Of a stretch of DNA of 64,000 nt, positions 1 to 28,760 are shown piece after piece. Below the pieces are notes generated by a model that saw only the letters and a list, made by a program, of their open reading frames with translations, was not told the origin of the DNA and did no database searches. Numbering within the stretch: the stretch's first letter is position 1; every line of letters begins with the position of its first letter. The stretch comes from Lophius americanus. Taxonomy: Eukaryota; Chordata; Actinopteri; Lophiiformes; Lophiidae. A program made the translations under genes and the position numbers. Location: the NCBI GenBank assembly GCA_037951165.1, contig JBBDHG010000107.1, forward strand, positions 1,741,501 through 1,805,500, in the 5' to 3' direction.

Positions 1-259
1 AGTTTTCAGGTCTATTCTGTGACCTGGTTTTGTGAGCCACAGGTTTCCCCAGAGAGACTCTCATCACCTGCAGTCCAGACCGTCTCTACCCAGACTGCCT
101 CCTCCAGCTCTCCGTCTCTTTAAAGGGGGACTGGTCTGGTCACGTGTCCTGTGTTCCTCCTCCTCACCGGCCTCCCTCCGGTGCTCGACGTCCTCCGAGT
201 GTCTGAGCCTATATAACGATCAGGAGGGGAGATGCGGTGCAGCTGAAGTCCGGAGGAAG
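1..259 (+). promoter_or_regulatory. slc9a5: slc9a5 promoter and 5' UTR
   Basis: This stretch lies directly upstream of the slc9a5 start codon. A TATATAA box is visible at 210-216, about 45 bases before the ATG at 260, so a transcription start near 240 would leave a 5' UTR of about 20 bases. The flanking sequence is rich in C and G. An open frame runs in from position 32 in phase with the real start, but its translation shows no signal peptide or conserved sequence before the ATG at 260, so I treat it as untranslated. The TATA assignment is inference from position and motif only. Confidence 0.5.
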
Positions 260-19374
<19,115 letters not shown>

Positions 19375-19859
19375 GCGTTCAGTCCACCAGTCAGCGGCAT
19401 CAGAACCTCCGCAGCACGCAAACACCCAAACACCCACCGCCACGCCGTCCAGTAGGACAGCAGCTCGCTGCGTCTCACCTTCACTCGGAGCATTTTGGTA
19501 GAACGGCTTCATCGCGTTCAAGAGCACAACAAATATTTTGAAAAATGAAATCATTGCTCCGATAAACAGATGTTGATCACCAGCAAAAGAACAAAAAGGC
19601 ATTTACGCAGATGATGATTAATGATTTCAAGCAGTTAGATGGATAAATGAGATGATGTCATAGATCCATGCATCACTAGTGTGTAACCAGCAGAGTGAAC
19701 GTACGTTGATGATGTCATAGATCTAAGGCTACGTTCATACTGCAGGAAAATTGTGGTCGTTTTTTTTGCTAATATGACTTTTTCATGGCAGTGTGAACAA
19801 CATAGACCACATGGAATCTGAACTTATCCAAATCCGATTTGGGCCACTTCCATATGTGG
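19375..19859 (+). other. slc9a5 3' flank
   Basis: Presumed 3' UTR. I see no AATAAA in this part. An ATTAAA at 20685-20690 and an AATAAA at 21347-21352 lie beyond the following minisatellite and are possible but unproven polyadenylation signals. Confidence 0.4.
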
Positions 19860-19864
19860 TCCTA

Positions 19865-20640
19865 AATGTTTTTTCAATATAAATCACTATAAACATTACA
19901 TCTAAACCCTAAAAACATCACTATAAACACTATAAACATCACCATAAACACTATAAACAACACTGTAAAAACTATAAACGTCACTATAAAAATTACTATA
20001 AACACTATTAACAACTTTAAACACTATAAACATTACCTCTTAACACTATAAACATCACTATAAACACTATAAACATCACTATAAACATCACTATAAACAC
20101 TATAAACATCACCATAAACACTATAAAGATCACTATAAACACTATAAACATCACCATGAACACTATGAACATCACTATAAACACTATAAACATCACTATA
20201 AACACTATAAACATCACTATAAACATCAACATAAACACTATAAACATCAACATAAACACTATAAACATCACCATAAACATCACTATAAACATCACCATAA
20301 ACCTTATAAACATCACCATAAACACTAAACATCACTATAAACACTATAAACATCACCATAAACACTATAAACAACACTGTAAAAACTATAAAGATCCCTA
20401 TAAAAACCACTATAAACACTATTAACAACTTTAAACACTATAAACATTACCTCTAAACGCTATAAACATCACTATAAACCTCACTATAAACCTCACTGTA
20501 AAAACTATAAACATCACTGAAAACACTATAAACATCACTATAAACAATATAAACATCACTGTAAAAACTATAAACATAACTATAAAAATCACTATAAACA
20601 CTATTATCAACTTTAAACACTATAAACATCACTATAAAAA
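19865..20640. repeat. CACTATAAACAT minisatellite
   Basis: About 775 bases of interspersed 9- and 12-base units (ACTATAAAC and ATCACTATAAAC). Frames on both strands (INITINTIN on plus, VMFIVFIVM on minus) are repeat artefacts. Confidence 0.93.
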
Positions 20641-21639
20641 AAAAAGAGATGAAACACAACTAGTAGTCGGTGTGCAGGCTGGCAATTAAATGGTGAATTT
20701 AAGCTACTCTATTGGGTTCATATATTTGTAAATCTGAGTCTGAAAGGGTCAGAACCTCACCGCACTTCACCGATCACGGCAGTGCTGCACAAAGCTATGT
20801 AGCTAGTTTCTACCCACAAATCTCCGGTTACCGAAGTTCTTGTTCGCCACATATCCCTCATTCATTCTATTTCTTATCTACAACATCCGCTGCTATTGCT
20901 CTGCTAATATTCTTCACATCGGCTCAAAACGCTTTTATAAGTGCAATGATTCCAATCTCATGAGTTACATCATGCACAGCAATTTTAACTAGTCAAAATG
21001 ACGTTAGAGATATTTAAAACTCTGATTATGCCTCAGAATGAGGTTATAGATGTCTTTAGTAAAAGTGTGTAGTAGTCACAACATAGCTAATAAATATTGG
21101 AAGGACTTGCTATACTTTAGAGAAATGACAAACAATGAGCTGCAACTTAAAAAACCTCTGACACCAATCGTCAGTGTGTTCACATGCTGCTCATTGGTTT
21201 CTCCTGAATCGTGATGAGATGCTGTCTGCTGGTTTGACTCTCATGTCCAGAGGTAAATATAAACATCTTATTGCTGCTGCAGATCAGTTTTGGTCAGACC
21301 AATATGATCCTGCAGGGGTTGCCGCCCACTGATAGCAACTGACTGTAATAAAGTGGAATGTTCCTTTAACCTTCCTTTAGTGTCTGATGAAGCGCACACA
21401 GATTTTAAAGCCTTATTTATGTATTTGAAAACGTGCACACACATATATGTATATATTTATTCTATCAAGCTGCTCGTGTAAAATCTAAGGATGTATTTTT
21501 AGATCAGATCTATAGATGTTTATTTTGCAAACTGAGCTTAAAGATCATTTATACAGAGTGTGTACCTGTCACCTCAGCAGTGTGTTGATGTTTATTTGAT
21601 TGTCTTCAAGCACATATAGCCTGTGTGAACAGTTGTTGC
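20641..21639. other. intergenic, no recognised element
   Basis: Mostly AT-rich. Holds the candidate AATAAA at 21347-21352. No coding exon or repeat family recognised. Confidence 0.6.
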
Positions 21640-22035
21640 AGACATTTCTGTGTGAATGTTATTCTACCTGCAGACATGTCTACGTAGAAGTTGTTTGTCT
21701 GCAGACATGTCTGTGCAGATGTCAATCCGTCTGCAGACCCGTCTGTGCAGACACTTCTGTGCTGGATGTCACTCTGCCTGTAGACATTTCTGCGCAGACA
21801 TTGCTTTGTCTGCAGATATGTCTGCACAGTTGTTTCTTTATCTGCAGACATGTCTGTGCAGATGTCGATCTATCTGCAGACCCTTCTGTGCAGACGATGC
21901 TCAAACTGCAGAAACTTCTGTGCTGGATGTCACTCTACCATTTCTGCGCAGATGTTGCTTTGTCTGCAGAAATGTCTCTGCAGTCACTGTCAGGTCTGCA
22001 GACATGTCTTCAAAGACACCAACCTCTCTGCAGAC
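21640..22035. repeat. CTGCAGACATGTCTGTGCAG minisatellite
   Basis: Degenerate tandem of TCTGCAGACATGTCTGTGCA units with a higher-order pattern (TGTGCTGGATGTCACTCT recurs at about 150-base spacing). The unit lacks stops in most frames, so long frames appear on both strands. Confidence 0.9.
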
Positions 22036-22318
22036 GCATGCATGGTGTTATCTTCTGGTTGTTTTGCAAAAGAATCCACTAGATATCTCCACCAGTGCAA
22101 ACACGCCTATAATTACACCTTTCAGGTGCTCATGCTGCTTTCAGGTCTCATGCGGGATAAAATGCATATATGTTATATTCTGGAAAACTTTTGGCTTTTG
22201 CTATTCAATGTTTGCACTTTCTTTCAGTCAGATTTATTTAAAAATAAAATGCTCTCCAGTCATTATTGTGACTTAACAACAAAATCTCCCATGTAACCTG
22301 AACACATTGGATGGATGA

Positions 22319-22677
22319 ATGGATGTGATGGTTGATCTCTTATTGGATGAATGTCAGGGTTGATCTCCTGATGGATGAATGTGAGATTTTGTCTCCTGAT
22401 GGATGAATGTGAGGGTTGATCTCCTGATGGATGAATGTGAGATTTTGTCTCCTGATGGATGAATGTGAGGGTTGATCTCCTGATGGATGAATGTGAGATT
22501 TTGTCTCCTGATGGAGGAATGTGAGGGTTGATCTCCTGATGGATGAATGTGAGGGTTGATCTCCTGATGGAGGAATGTGAGGGTTGATCTCCTGATGGAG
22601 GAATGTGAGGGTTGATCTCCTGATGGATGAATGTGAGGGTTGATCTTTTGATGGATGAATGTGAGGGTTGATCTCCT
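22319..22677. repeat. 28-base minisatellite, about 13 copies
   Basis: Units of 28 bases begin GATGGATGAATGTGAGGG and end TTGATCTCCT. Alternating variants carry GAGATTTTGTCTCCT. There is no spacer between units, so this is not a CRISPR array. Confidence 0.95.
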
Positions 22678-23140
22678 GAGCATCTGATGTGTGTGTGGAT
22701 GTTGTCTTGTCGCTTCATCATCCAGCAGTGAGTGTAAAACTGCTCTAGAGGCCTTTGTACTGCAGAGCTGTAGAGAGAGAGGGATAGAGGGGTTTGGAGG
22801 TGGGAATGGTGTCTGGTGTCTTGTGGATCCCCTTTGCTGAATATGCTTGAGAGCTTCTCGTCTGTTTGTGTCCGTCTGTGATTCAGTCCTGTGGAAAATC
22901 AGACCACACCAGTCCATCTTGTGCCAAATATTGGTCAGATTTGACTTCTGTCCTCAAATAAAAACAAATAAATGAGTTTTTCTAAATGAACACAGTTGAC
23001 TCTGGTCTTCTTCACAATCTAATCCAGTCTGAGTCGAATCTAAAATAAAATGTGGTGGTTGATGTTTGAAGACATCAAAGCAAAGTATGAAGGAGAAACC
23101 CTCTCTTTAGAGAGGTGGTTGTGGTACAGTGCTGTGAAAA
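22678..23140. other. intergenic, no recognised element
   Basis: No coding exon, repeat family or regulatory cluster recognised. Confidence 0.6.
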
Positions 23141-23235
23141 ACTATTAATAATAATAATAATAATACATTTAATTTATAATGCACTTTACATTTGGATCAA
23201 ATCTCAAAGTGCTAAGTGCAAAGTGCTACACTATT
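23141..23235 (-). mobile_element. LINE 3' tail fragment (L2-type)
   Basis: An (ATA)n run is followed by TTATAATGCACTTTACATTT and CTCAAAGTGCTA. The same tail is joined to an L2-like coding relic at 26221-26584, which gives orientation and family. Confidence 0.7.
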
Positions 23236-24150
23236 GGACCCCCCCTTCTGGTTTCTTCTATCGCTGTTTGTATTTATAAAGACTAAAGTCATTTTGTGGT
23301 GGTGGGCTTTCCTTCTATTACGATGTTATCCTCAGACCCACTCTCCATGCAGTGGATCCTGGGTTCCTCCTGGTGCAGGCCAATGCCTGGCTTTATCCGG
23401 GAGGAGATCCCCCTGGAAACCATGCTCTGTCTCATCAGAAGCATGCCTAGATGTTGTCAGGAGGGCAGATAGGCACTTAGTGGCCAAAAACATCACTAAG
23501 GCACATAATGGGTTGTGATGAAATTCACTCAGATTGGTGCAGCCTGTGATTTCAGTTTTTCACTTTGACTTTTGAGGTGATTTGGAATCCAATCATGATT
23601 CAGGGTGCATGATTCTTATTTCCACTGAACATTCTTACGTTATTTTGTTCTCACTTAATTGCTCTATATATATACACATATATATATTTATAGATAAGGG
23701 ATTGAGAACTTGGATTATTCATTGATTGAGAGCCATTCTTTGATATAAGGGCTCCCTTTATGTTTTTGATCAGTGTAATAATGTTCCGTGAAACATGACT
23801 TTTTGCCAGTATATTCACAATAGTTTAGATGAAATCCATCTCTATAATGAGGGCACCTTGGAGACCTAACATTACATTCCTTAAAAGCAAAATAAACTTA
23901 TCATAAAGATTATACAAAATAACGTAGGACATGTTCTGCCAGATATCCCTCACCAGTTAGCAGTGAATAAATGATTCAAGACATTACAGAAGCTTTTCTT
24001 TTTTATACCAATATCTAAATCAAACTAATGCTTAATATAGGTTGTAGCGTGGTGTATTTTATGTATAGGTTAAAAGGAAACTCTCGACTTTATTTTCAGT
24101 TATTTTGATTTTTGTATTAATTTTATATTACTTTATTATAATTATTTTTC
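23236..24150. other. intergenic, AT-rich
   Basis: No recognisable exon. Contains a short TATATA tract at about 23664-23690. Confidence 0.6.
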
Positions 24151-24154
24151 ATGA

Positions 24155-24429
24155 AAACGTTGGCGCGGTTAATGACGTCATTATTTGTGCATCCATAGGC
24201 GCAACTGTCTTCCGTCGAGCGTGTTCCCATAACAAAGATGGCGACCAGCAGTGACGTCTCGTTCGCCGGAAAATAGGACATGTGCAACGCAGACAACTTT
24301 AAACTTTTGTTTTTTCCGTAAAAAATGGAAACAAAAAATTGGACAAACGAAAAATCAACATGCGTTAAATATTTGAATCTTTTAGAAGTTCTGGTCTATT
24401 AGTAAACGACCCATCTGAATGTTAGCTTC
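24155..24429 (+). promoter_or_regulatory. promoter-like block with CRE, E2F-like and AAGATGGCG motifs
   Basis: Within about 90 bases stand TTGGCGCGG (E2F-like, 24160-24168), the full CRE palindrome TGACGTCA (24173-24180) and AAGATGGCGAC (24236-24246), a YY1-type or initiator-proximal motif typical of TATA-less promoters. CpG content rises locally above the AT-rich surroundings. The AAGATGGCG ATG would open a 12-codon upstream frame ending in TAG. Downstream lies an open exon with a consensus donor. Motif recognition only. Confidence 0.6.
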
Positions 24430-24579
24430 ATGACACAGCAAGTTGGAGCCGGGGTAACTAGCGGAACCGGACCAGGACCAGAAGCAGACACAACTCTGTT
24501 CGCCCGCTGGATGGAGGAGTCAGTAAAGATTATCTACGACAACAGCAGTGGCGGACAGACCCCAACTTTAAGAGAAATG
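24430..24579 (+). CDS. candidate first coding exon, 50 codons, possibly an alternative plekhg4 start
   Basis: From the ATG at 24430 the frame reads MTQQVGAGVTSGTGPGPEAD, then LFARWMEESVKIIYDNSSGG and PTLREM, followed directly by the strong donor GTAAGG at 24580. The exon ends in phase 0 with ATG as its last codon. I do not recognise the 50-residue protein. The next exon must start in phase 0. The plekhg4 exon at 61625 fits, giving LREM|DSESLDRC, and the terminal ATG has a good context (GAAATG|G). The alternatives are a separate unrecognised gene, or that only the last ATG is used and the rest is 5' UTR. Support is promoter motifs plus donor; there is no homology. Confidence 0.4.
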
Positions 24580-24859
24580 GTAAGGTTGGGGTTTCTGCTT
24601 AAAAACTGATACTAACCTCCGAAGACATGGTAACTTTTATCTCGGCATGACTTCCGGTCCGTACCGTTGGCTCGCCATTGGTTGTTTGGAGACGTTGGTC
24701 GGTATACGTTTTAATACTAGCTGGGTAGCTCTGAGCCTTTTTAAAAAATGTTTTAATAGAACATTATTTACAATATTCAAATGTAAATATATTGTAGGCA
24801 TATTCCCCACCACGTGTAACAAAAATATATACTAAACAATATGAATAAAATAATAATCA

Positions 24860-25600
24860 GAAAATTAGATACAGAAAATAAAAGATAGCAAAAAAAAAAT
24901 CTCTTTCGTTTCCACTGTTTCGTTCCTTTCTCAGTGTCACTAAGTGCCAGTGTGTTAATATATTCTGTAAATTCCCTCAGAAAACTATTAAAGTTGGGGA
25001 GAACCTTATTGAATTTAAATTTGTGAATCTGGAATTTGCCATACGTAGTAAGTTCACAATAAATTCAATACCCTGTTTCTTGTATTCAAAATATATGACA
25101 TTTTTACATTCAATTTTGATGTCATCATCATTTATTCTACACAATATACATAAATAAAATTTAAAAAAAAATAGAATATGTACCAAAGTAAAAGATATGT
25201 ATTTAGGAATCTGGTTCATCTGTCAAAAGCGGCATTTTTCAAAGTCTAAGATTTAAAAAAAATAATTTATTGGATATATATTGTGTACAATTTTGATGAG
25301 TACTTCTTTAATTTTATTACGAATACAAAATTTGTATGGTAATAACGAGGTTCTGTGCCAGTCGTTGCCTTCTAATATGTTGTCCCAAAAAGCATTCCCT
25401 CTAGGAGATATTTTCCTCTTTTCATAAAATGTTTTTTTTTATATGTTTTTTGTTGCATTTTGAGTCCATAATATCGACTCCTTTTATCTTCAAAAGGGAC
25501 TCATGAAATTGAAGTTGGCTTTTCATAAGAAGGGATTGGAACACATTATTAATGGGTTGTTCACATTGAGCATTTTCTTTCTGATTAAGCCTTTATTTGC
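24860..25600 (-). mobile_element. Tx1/L1-like LINE, C-terminal ORF2 relic
   Basis: Minus-strand translation, with frameshifts, gives KENAQCEQPINNVFQSL, FWDNILEGNDWHRTSLLPYK and IRNKIKEVLIKIVHNIYPIN. It continues with CKNVIYFEYKKQGIEFIVNL and LPNFNSFLREFTEYINTLAL. This is the end of a Tx1-clade L1-like ORF2 (HNIYPIN and Cys-containing tail). Frameshifts and stops make it inactive. Confidence 0.78.
25537..25600. repeat. left arm of a 64-base inverted repeat
   Basis: Nearly identical (about three mismatches) to the reverse complement of 27983-28046. The arm is part of the Tx1-like coding region. Sequence similarity stops sharply on both sides of both arms. Confidence 0.85.
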
Positions 25601-26220
25601 CGGATGGCCAAAATGAATATAATATTGTTACTAGAGGTGCACCGATTGATCGGTCGGCCGTTCAGTCAATCGGCCGAGAGACCTATTACAATTGAAATCT
25701 GCAATTGGCCGAGCATACTCACTCGAGGCCAGTTGCACGCATGCGCCGTACACGCACACCAAGCATGGGTTACCACGGCTCCAAACATCACACAAGAAAA
25801 CCAAAAAAAACACACAGCAGACAAATTGTAACACCAGTAAGGCCAAAATAAGGCACTTCTTCAACCCAGAAAACGTTTGGCCCAACGAACTTAATCACAT
25901 ACTTACTCGCCCCGAGGAACCCAGCAAGTTAAGATAACTCTCACCTTAACAGAGTATTTTTGTTATTATAGTGCAGGATTCAGATTTTTCTCCCCCTGGG
26001 GTGATGCTTATCCCACGTCACCTGTCCCCACCTCCTCTGTCTGACATTGTGAGTTTATGTCCAGGAGGTGTGACTTTTATCTCCTGCAGTAAATCTGTCT
26101 CTGGTCGTGTTTACCTCGTTTGATGGTTTAGCGGACAGCTACACATTCTATGTAACAGCGTCACTTTCTGAAGCAGCACGTTTAAACTATACGTGTGTCG
26201 TAGGACAGCACTTTAATAAT
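25601..26220. mobile_element. possible hAT-type fragment (GGTGCACCGATTGATCGG)
   Basis: Starts with AGAGGTGCACCGATTGATCG and a CGGCCG-rich palindromic stretch at 25634-25680, similar in style to hAT-type termini seen in fish genomes. Downstream frames read AKIRHFFNPENVWPNE, not recognised. No transposase is visible. Confidence 0.35.
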
Positions 26221-26584
26221 AATAATACATTTCATTTATAACGCACTTTACATTTGGATCAAATCTCAAAGTGCTACAAAGTAAAAGCAGATAAAAGCAT
26301 CAATAAAAAATAAAATAATAACTATATAAAAACCTGACCAAAAAGCAGCAATGTTAATTAAAGTTATAGGTTCTGCTAAAAAGGAACGTTTTAAGTCCTT
26401 TTTTAAATGTGTCAGTCGTCTGTGGAGCCCTCAGATGGTCAGGGAGGGCATTCCACAGACGAGGGGCAGCAGAACAGAAGGCCCGATCACCCATGGTGCT
26501 GAGCTTAGTCCGGGGAAGGAGGAGTGTTTGCTGCAAAAACAAACTACGATTTTCAAAGTCGACTAATGTTTCCAGATGATGCAT
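26221..26584 (-). mobile_element. L2-like LINE, C-terminal ORF end plus 3' tail
   Basis: Minus-strand translation gives STMGDRAFCSAAPRLWNALP then DHLRAPQTTDTFKKGLKTFL, the characteristic C-terminal end of L2-type reverse transcriptase ORFs. The 3' UTR (26221-26350) ends in the AGCACTTTG/ATT-repeat tail. Severely 5'-truncated. Confidence 0.9.
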
Positions 26585-26904
26585 GATGTATTAATTGGAA
26601 GTCACATTTGAGCTGTTGTTTATTTTATTCTTTGCTACCCCTACAGGCATTTTGGGTAACTACAAGGGGTATGTGAGTTTTTTTTCCTTTTTTTTTTTTT
26701 TTTAACGATCAATCATTATGCAATGCTGAATCCTTGAAGCGTTTCATCTGAAAACACAGAGAAATAGATAAAACATGACACTCAACCGGCAAAAATACCG
26801 TAAGTTAGTTCCAATACAGCTACAGTCCCTTTTATTACTTTTTCACTTTATCCACAGTAACTTTGTTCATGAAATTTATTTGCCATAAAACTGAACTTGA
26901 TACA
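26585..26904. other. intergenic, no recognised element
   Basis: AT-rich, with a poly-T run at 26678-26702. Nothing else recognised. Confidence 0.6.
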
Positions 26905-26909
26905 GTTTG

Positions 26910-27119
26910 GCAGAGGTAGAGTGTGTTGTGGCAGAGGTAGAGTGTGTTGTGGCAGAGGTAGAGTGTGTTGTTGCAGAGGTAGAGTGTGTTGTGGCAGAGG
27001 TAGAGTGTGTTGTGGCAGAGGTAGAGTGTGTTGTGGCAGAGGTAGAGTGTGTTGTGGCAGAGGTAGAGTGTGTTGTGGCAGAGGTAGAGTGTGTTGTGGC
27101 AGAGGTAGAGTGTGTTGTG
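26910..27119. repeat. 21-base minisatellite, 10 copies
   Basis: Ten nearly identical units of GCAGAGGTAGAGTGTGTTGT plus G, with one G-to-T variant. As 21 is a multiple of three and the unit lacks stops, several frames stay open (AEVECVV on plus, HNTLYLC on minus). The high identity implies recent expansion. Confidence 0.97.
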
Positions 27120-27982
27120 TAGAGTTTTCACGTAAAGCTATGAGAGCAAAAATCATGTTAGGTTTAAAGAAATAAAAATAGAAAGTAACAACATGTTAGT
27201 GCTCTCAATTAAAATGTAAATCAAGCAATATTGCATTGTCAAACATAAGGTGAATTAATCAGTATCTCAGTATCTCATCTGAAATTAATTAATTCATCAG
27301 TATCTCATCTTTTTAATCAGTAAAATTTGGTTGCATGTGCTTTACATATTCAACGCACTTGGCCCAAGGTTTAATAGAAACATTTTTCTTGAGACATGGG
27401 CAGAAGGCAAACTTTTCCATAACATAAATATAATTTAAAATACCTATACCTTGTTAGCACTTTTTTTGATGCTTGAAACATTTGTGTTATAAACATTTTG
27501 TTTCTAAATCTAATGCCAATGGATTTTTTTGTTTTTATTGAGTAACTAAAATATGTTTTGTGCTCATCAGGAGGTACTTGGCTGAAACAATTATTCTAAA
27601 GAGAAACAGTTTATGATCTGATCTATGCCAGTCAAAAACGGCTGTTTATGACTTGCTGTCCGAGTTTCTACCATAATGAACTCCGATTATTTTTCTTCTC
27701 ATAAATACACAACTGATAAAAGCATGTGTCAGTCACTCAGACACACGCCAGACACACAAACTCAAACTCACCCTCACCAGACATCGGCTATGAATGTAGC
27801 CGGGAGGCACCTTTACATGACAGTCAAGGTGGGACTGTTATTGTTTTACCGCTTTAAGCGCTTTAAGGTGAAGTTACAGAGGTGTAATTTGGGGCGGTGT
27901 CGTTGTTCCTCCTCCTCTGAGCTGCAATGAGGAGAGTGACTGCACCAAATCAGTAGGTGGGATTACGTGGATCCATTTAATT
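27120..27982. other. intergenic, no recognised element
   Basis: AT-rich. The 84-codon frame at 27676-27930 has no recognisable motif. Confidence 0.6.
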
Positions 27983-28046
27983 CCAAATAAAGGCTTAATC
28001 AGAAAGAAAATGCTCAATGTGAACAACCCATTAAGAAAGTGTTCCA
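27983..28046. repeat. right arm of the 64-base inverted repeat
   Basis: In the plus direction it reads CTTAATCAGAAAGAAAATGC, the same Tx1-like coding segment as the left arm but inverted. Confidence 0.85.
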
Positions 28047-28209
28047 ATTAAGAACTCCCAGTTACATTTAAATGTCATTCGTTTTCATGGAGGTAGATGA
28101 TGTCTTTTGGAATAATCCAAACTTCTTGGTCAGTGCGTGCCTGACTTTGTGACTCATGTGCACAATGCTGACAAAACTGCTGGAAAACCTTGAAGATTCA
28201 GATTACAAG

Positions 28210-28530
28210 GATAAATCCCACAATAACACAAGTGTTACATAAACTTCCCTGTTTATGCAACAATAAATGAAGTGATTCAAGATGGGGGGGAGACCACTGG
28301 TGAAGGTCTCTGCGTGGATGTGGGTTTTAAGGTCGTGTGATGGGAAGTATTGGCTTTTAATGTTACCTAGGATGATGTTGATGTTGATATAACACATCTG
28401 GGGTATTAACCACACAACAGGACGGGCCTAGCTAACTCACTTGATGTTAAGTAACGTAATGATGTAATGCCGTTGGAGTAAAGTTACTATAAGGCTTTCT
28501 TGTCATCGCCTTCTCCCTCCCTTGTCACCC
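28210..28530. repeat. dispersed repeat family A, copy 1
   Basis: Shares ordered blocks with 55660-55985: ATGCAACAA-AAATGAAGT, GTGTGGATCTGGGTTTT-like, GATGATGTTG and TTAATGCTGGGTAAC-like pieces. Strongly diverged; type unknown. Confidence 0.55.
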
Positions 28531-28619
28531 AGGTGTTGACAAGTGTTTGGAATTAATACGTTGGCACGTGTAAACACCAGATCCTATTAGATCACTCGTC
28601 ATACTAACTCAACCACCGT

Positions 28620-28760
28620 TGACGATATAGTAGCAGCAGATAGTACCAGTTAGTTACAGGAGTTAATAGCAGTCAGTAGATGGTTGTAGTTGGCATTTAG
28701 TAGCAGTCAGCAGGTGGTAGTGGTCTGTAGCTAGTAGCAGTTACTAGGTCCAGGAGCTCT
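28620..28760. repeat. TAGCAG-type low-complexity block
   Basis: Runs of TAGCAGTCAGTAG-like words, the same composition as the block in slc9a5 intron 1. It follows repeat family A. Confidence 0.65.

Noticed and set aside
20017..20428. Long hydrophobic frames (MFIVFIVM, DVYSVYSDV)
   Set aside because: Created by the CACTATAAACAT tandem repeat.
22263..22917. Minus-strand frames of HIHPSGDQPSHSSIRR repeats
   Set aside because: By-product of the 28-base minisatellite; no flanking gene structure.
22319..27119. Regular 28-base and 21-base repeats resembling CRISPR arrays
   Set aside because: Units are directly adjacent with no unique spacers, no cas genes, and the genome is eukaryotic.
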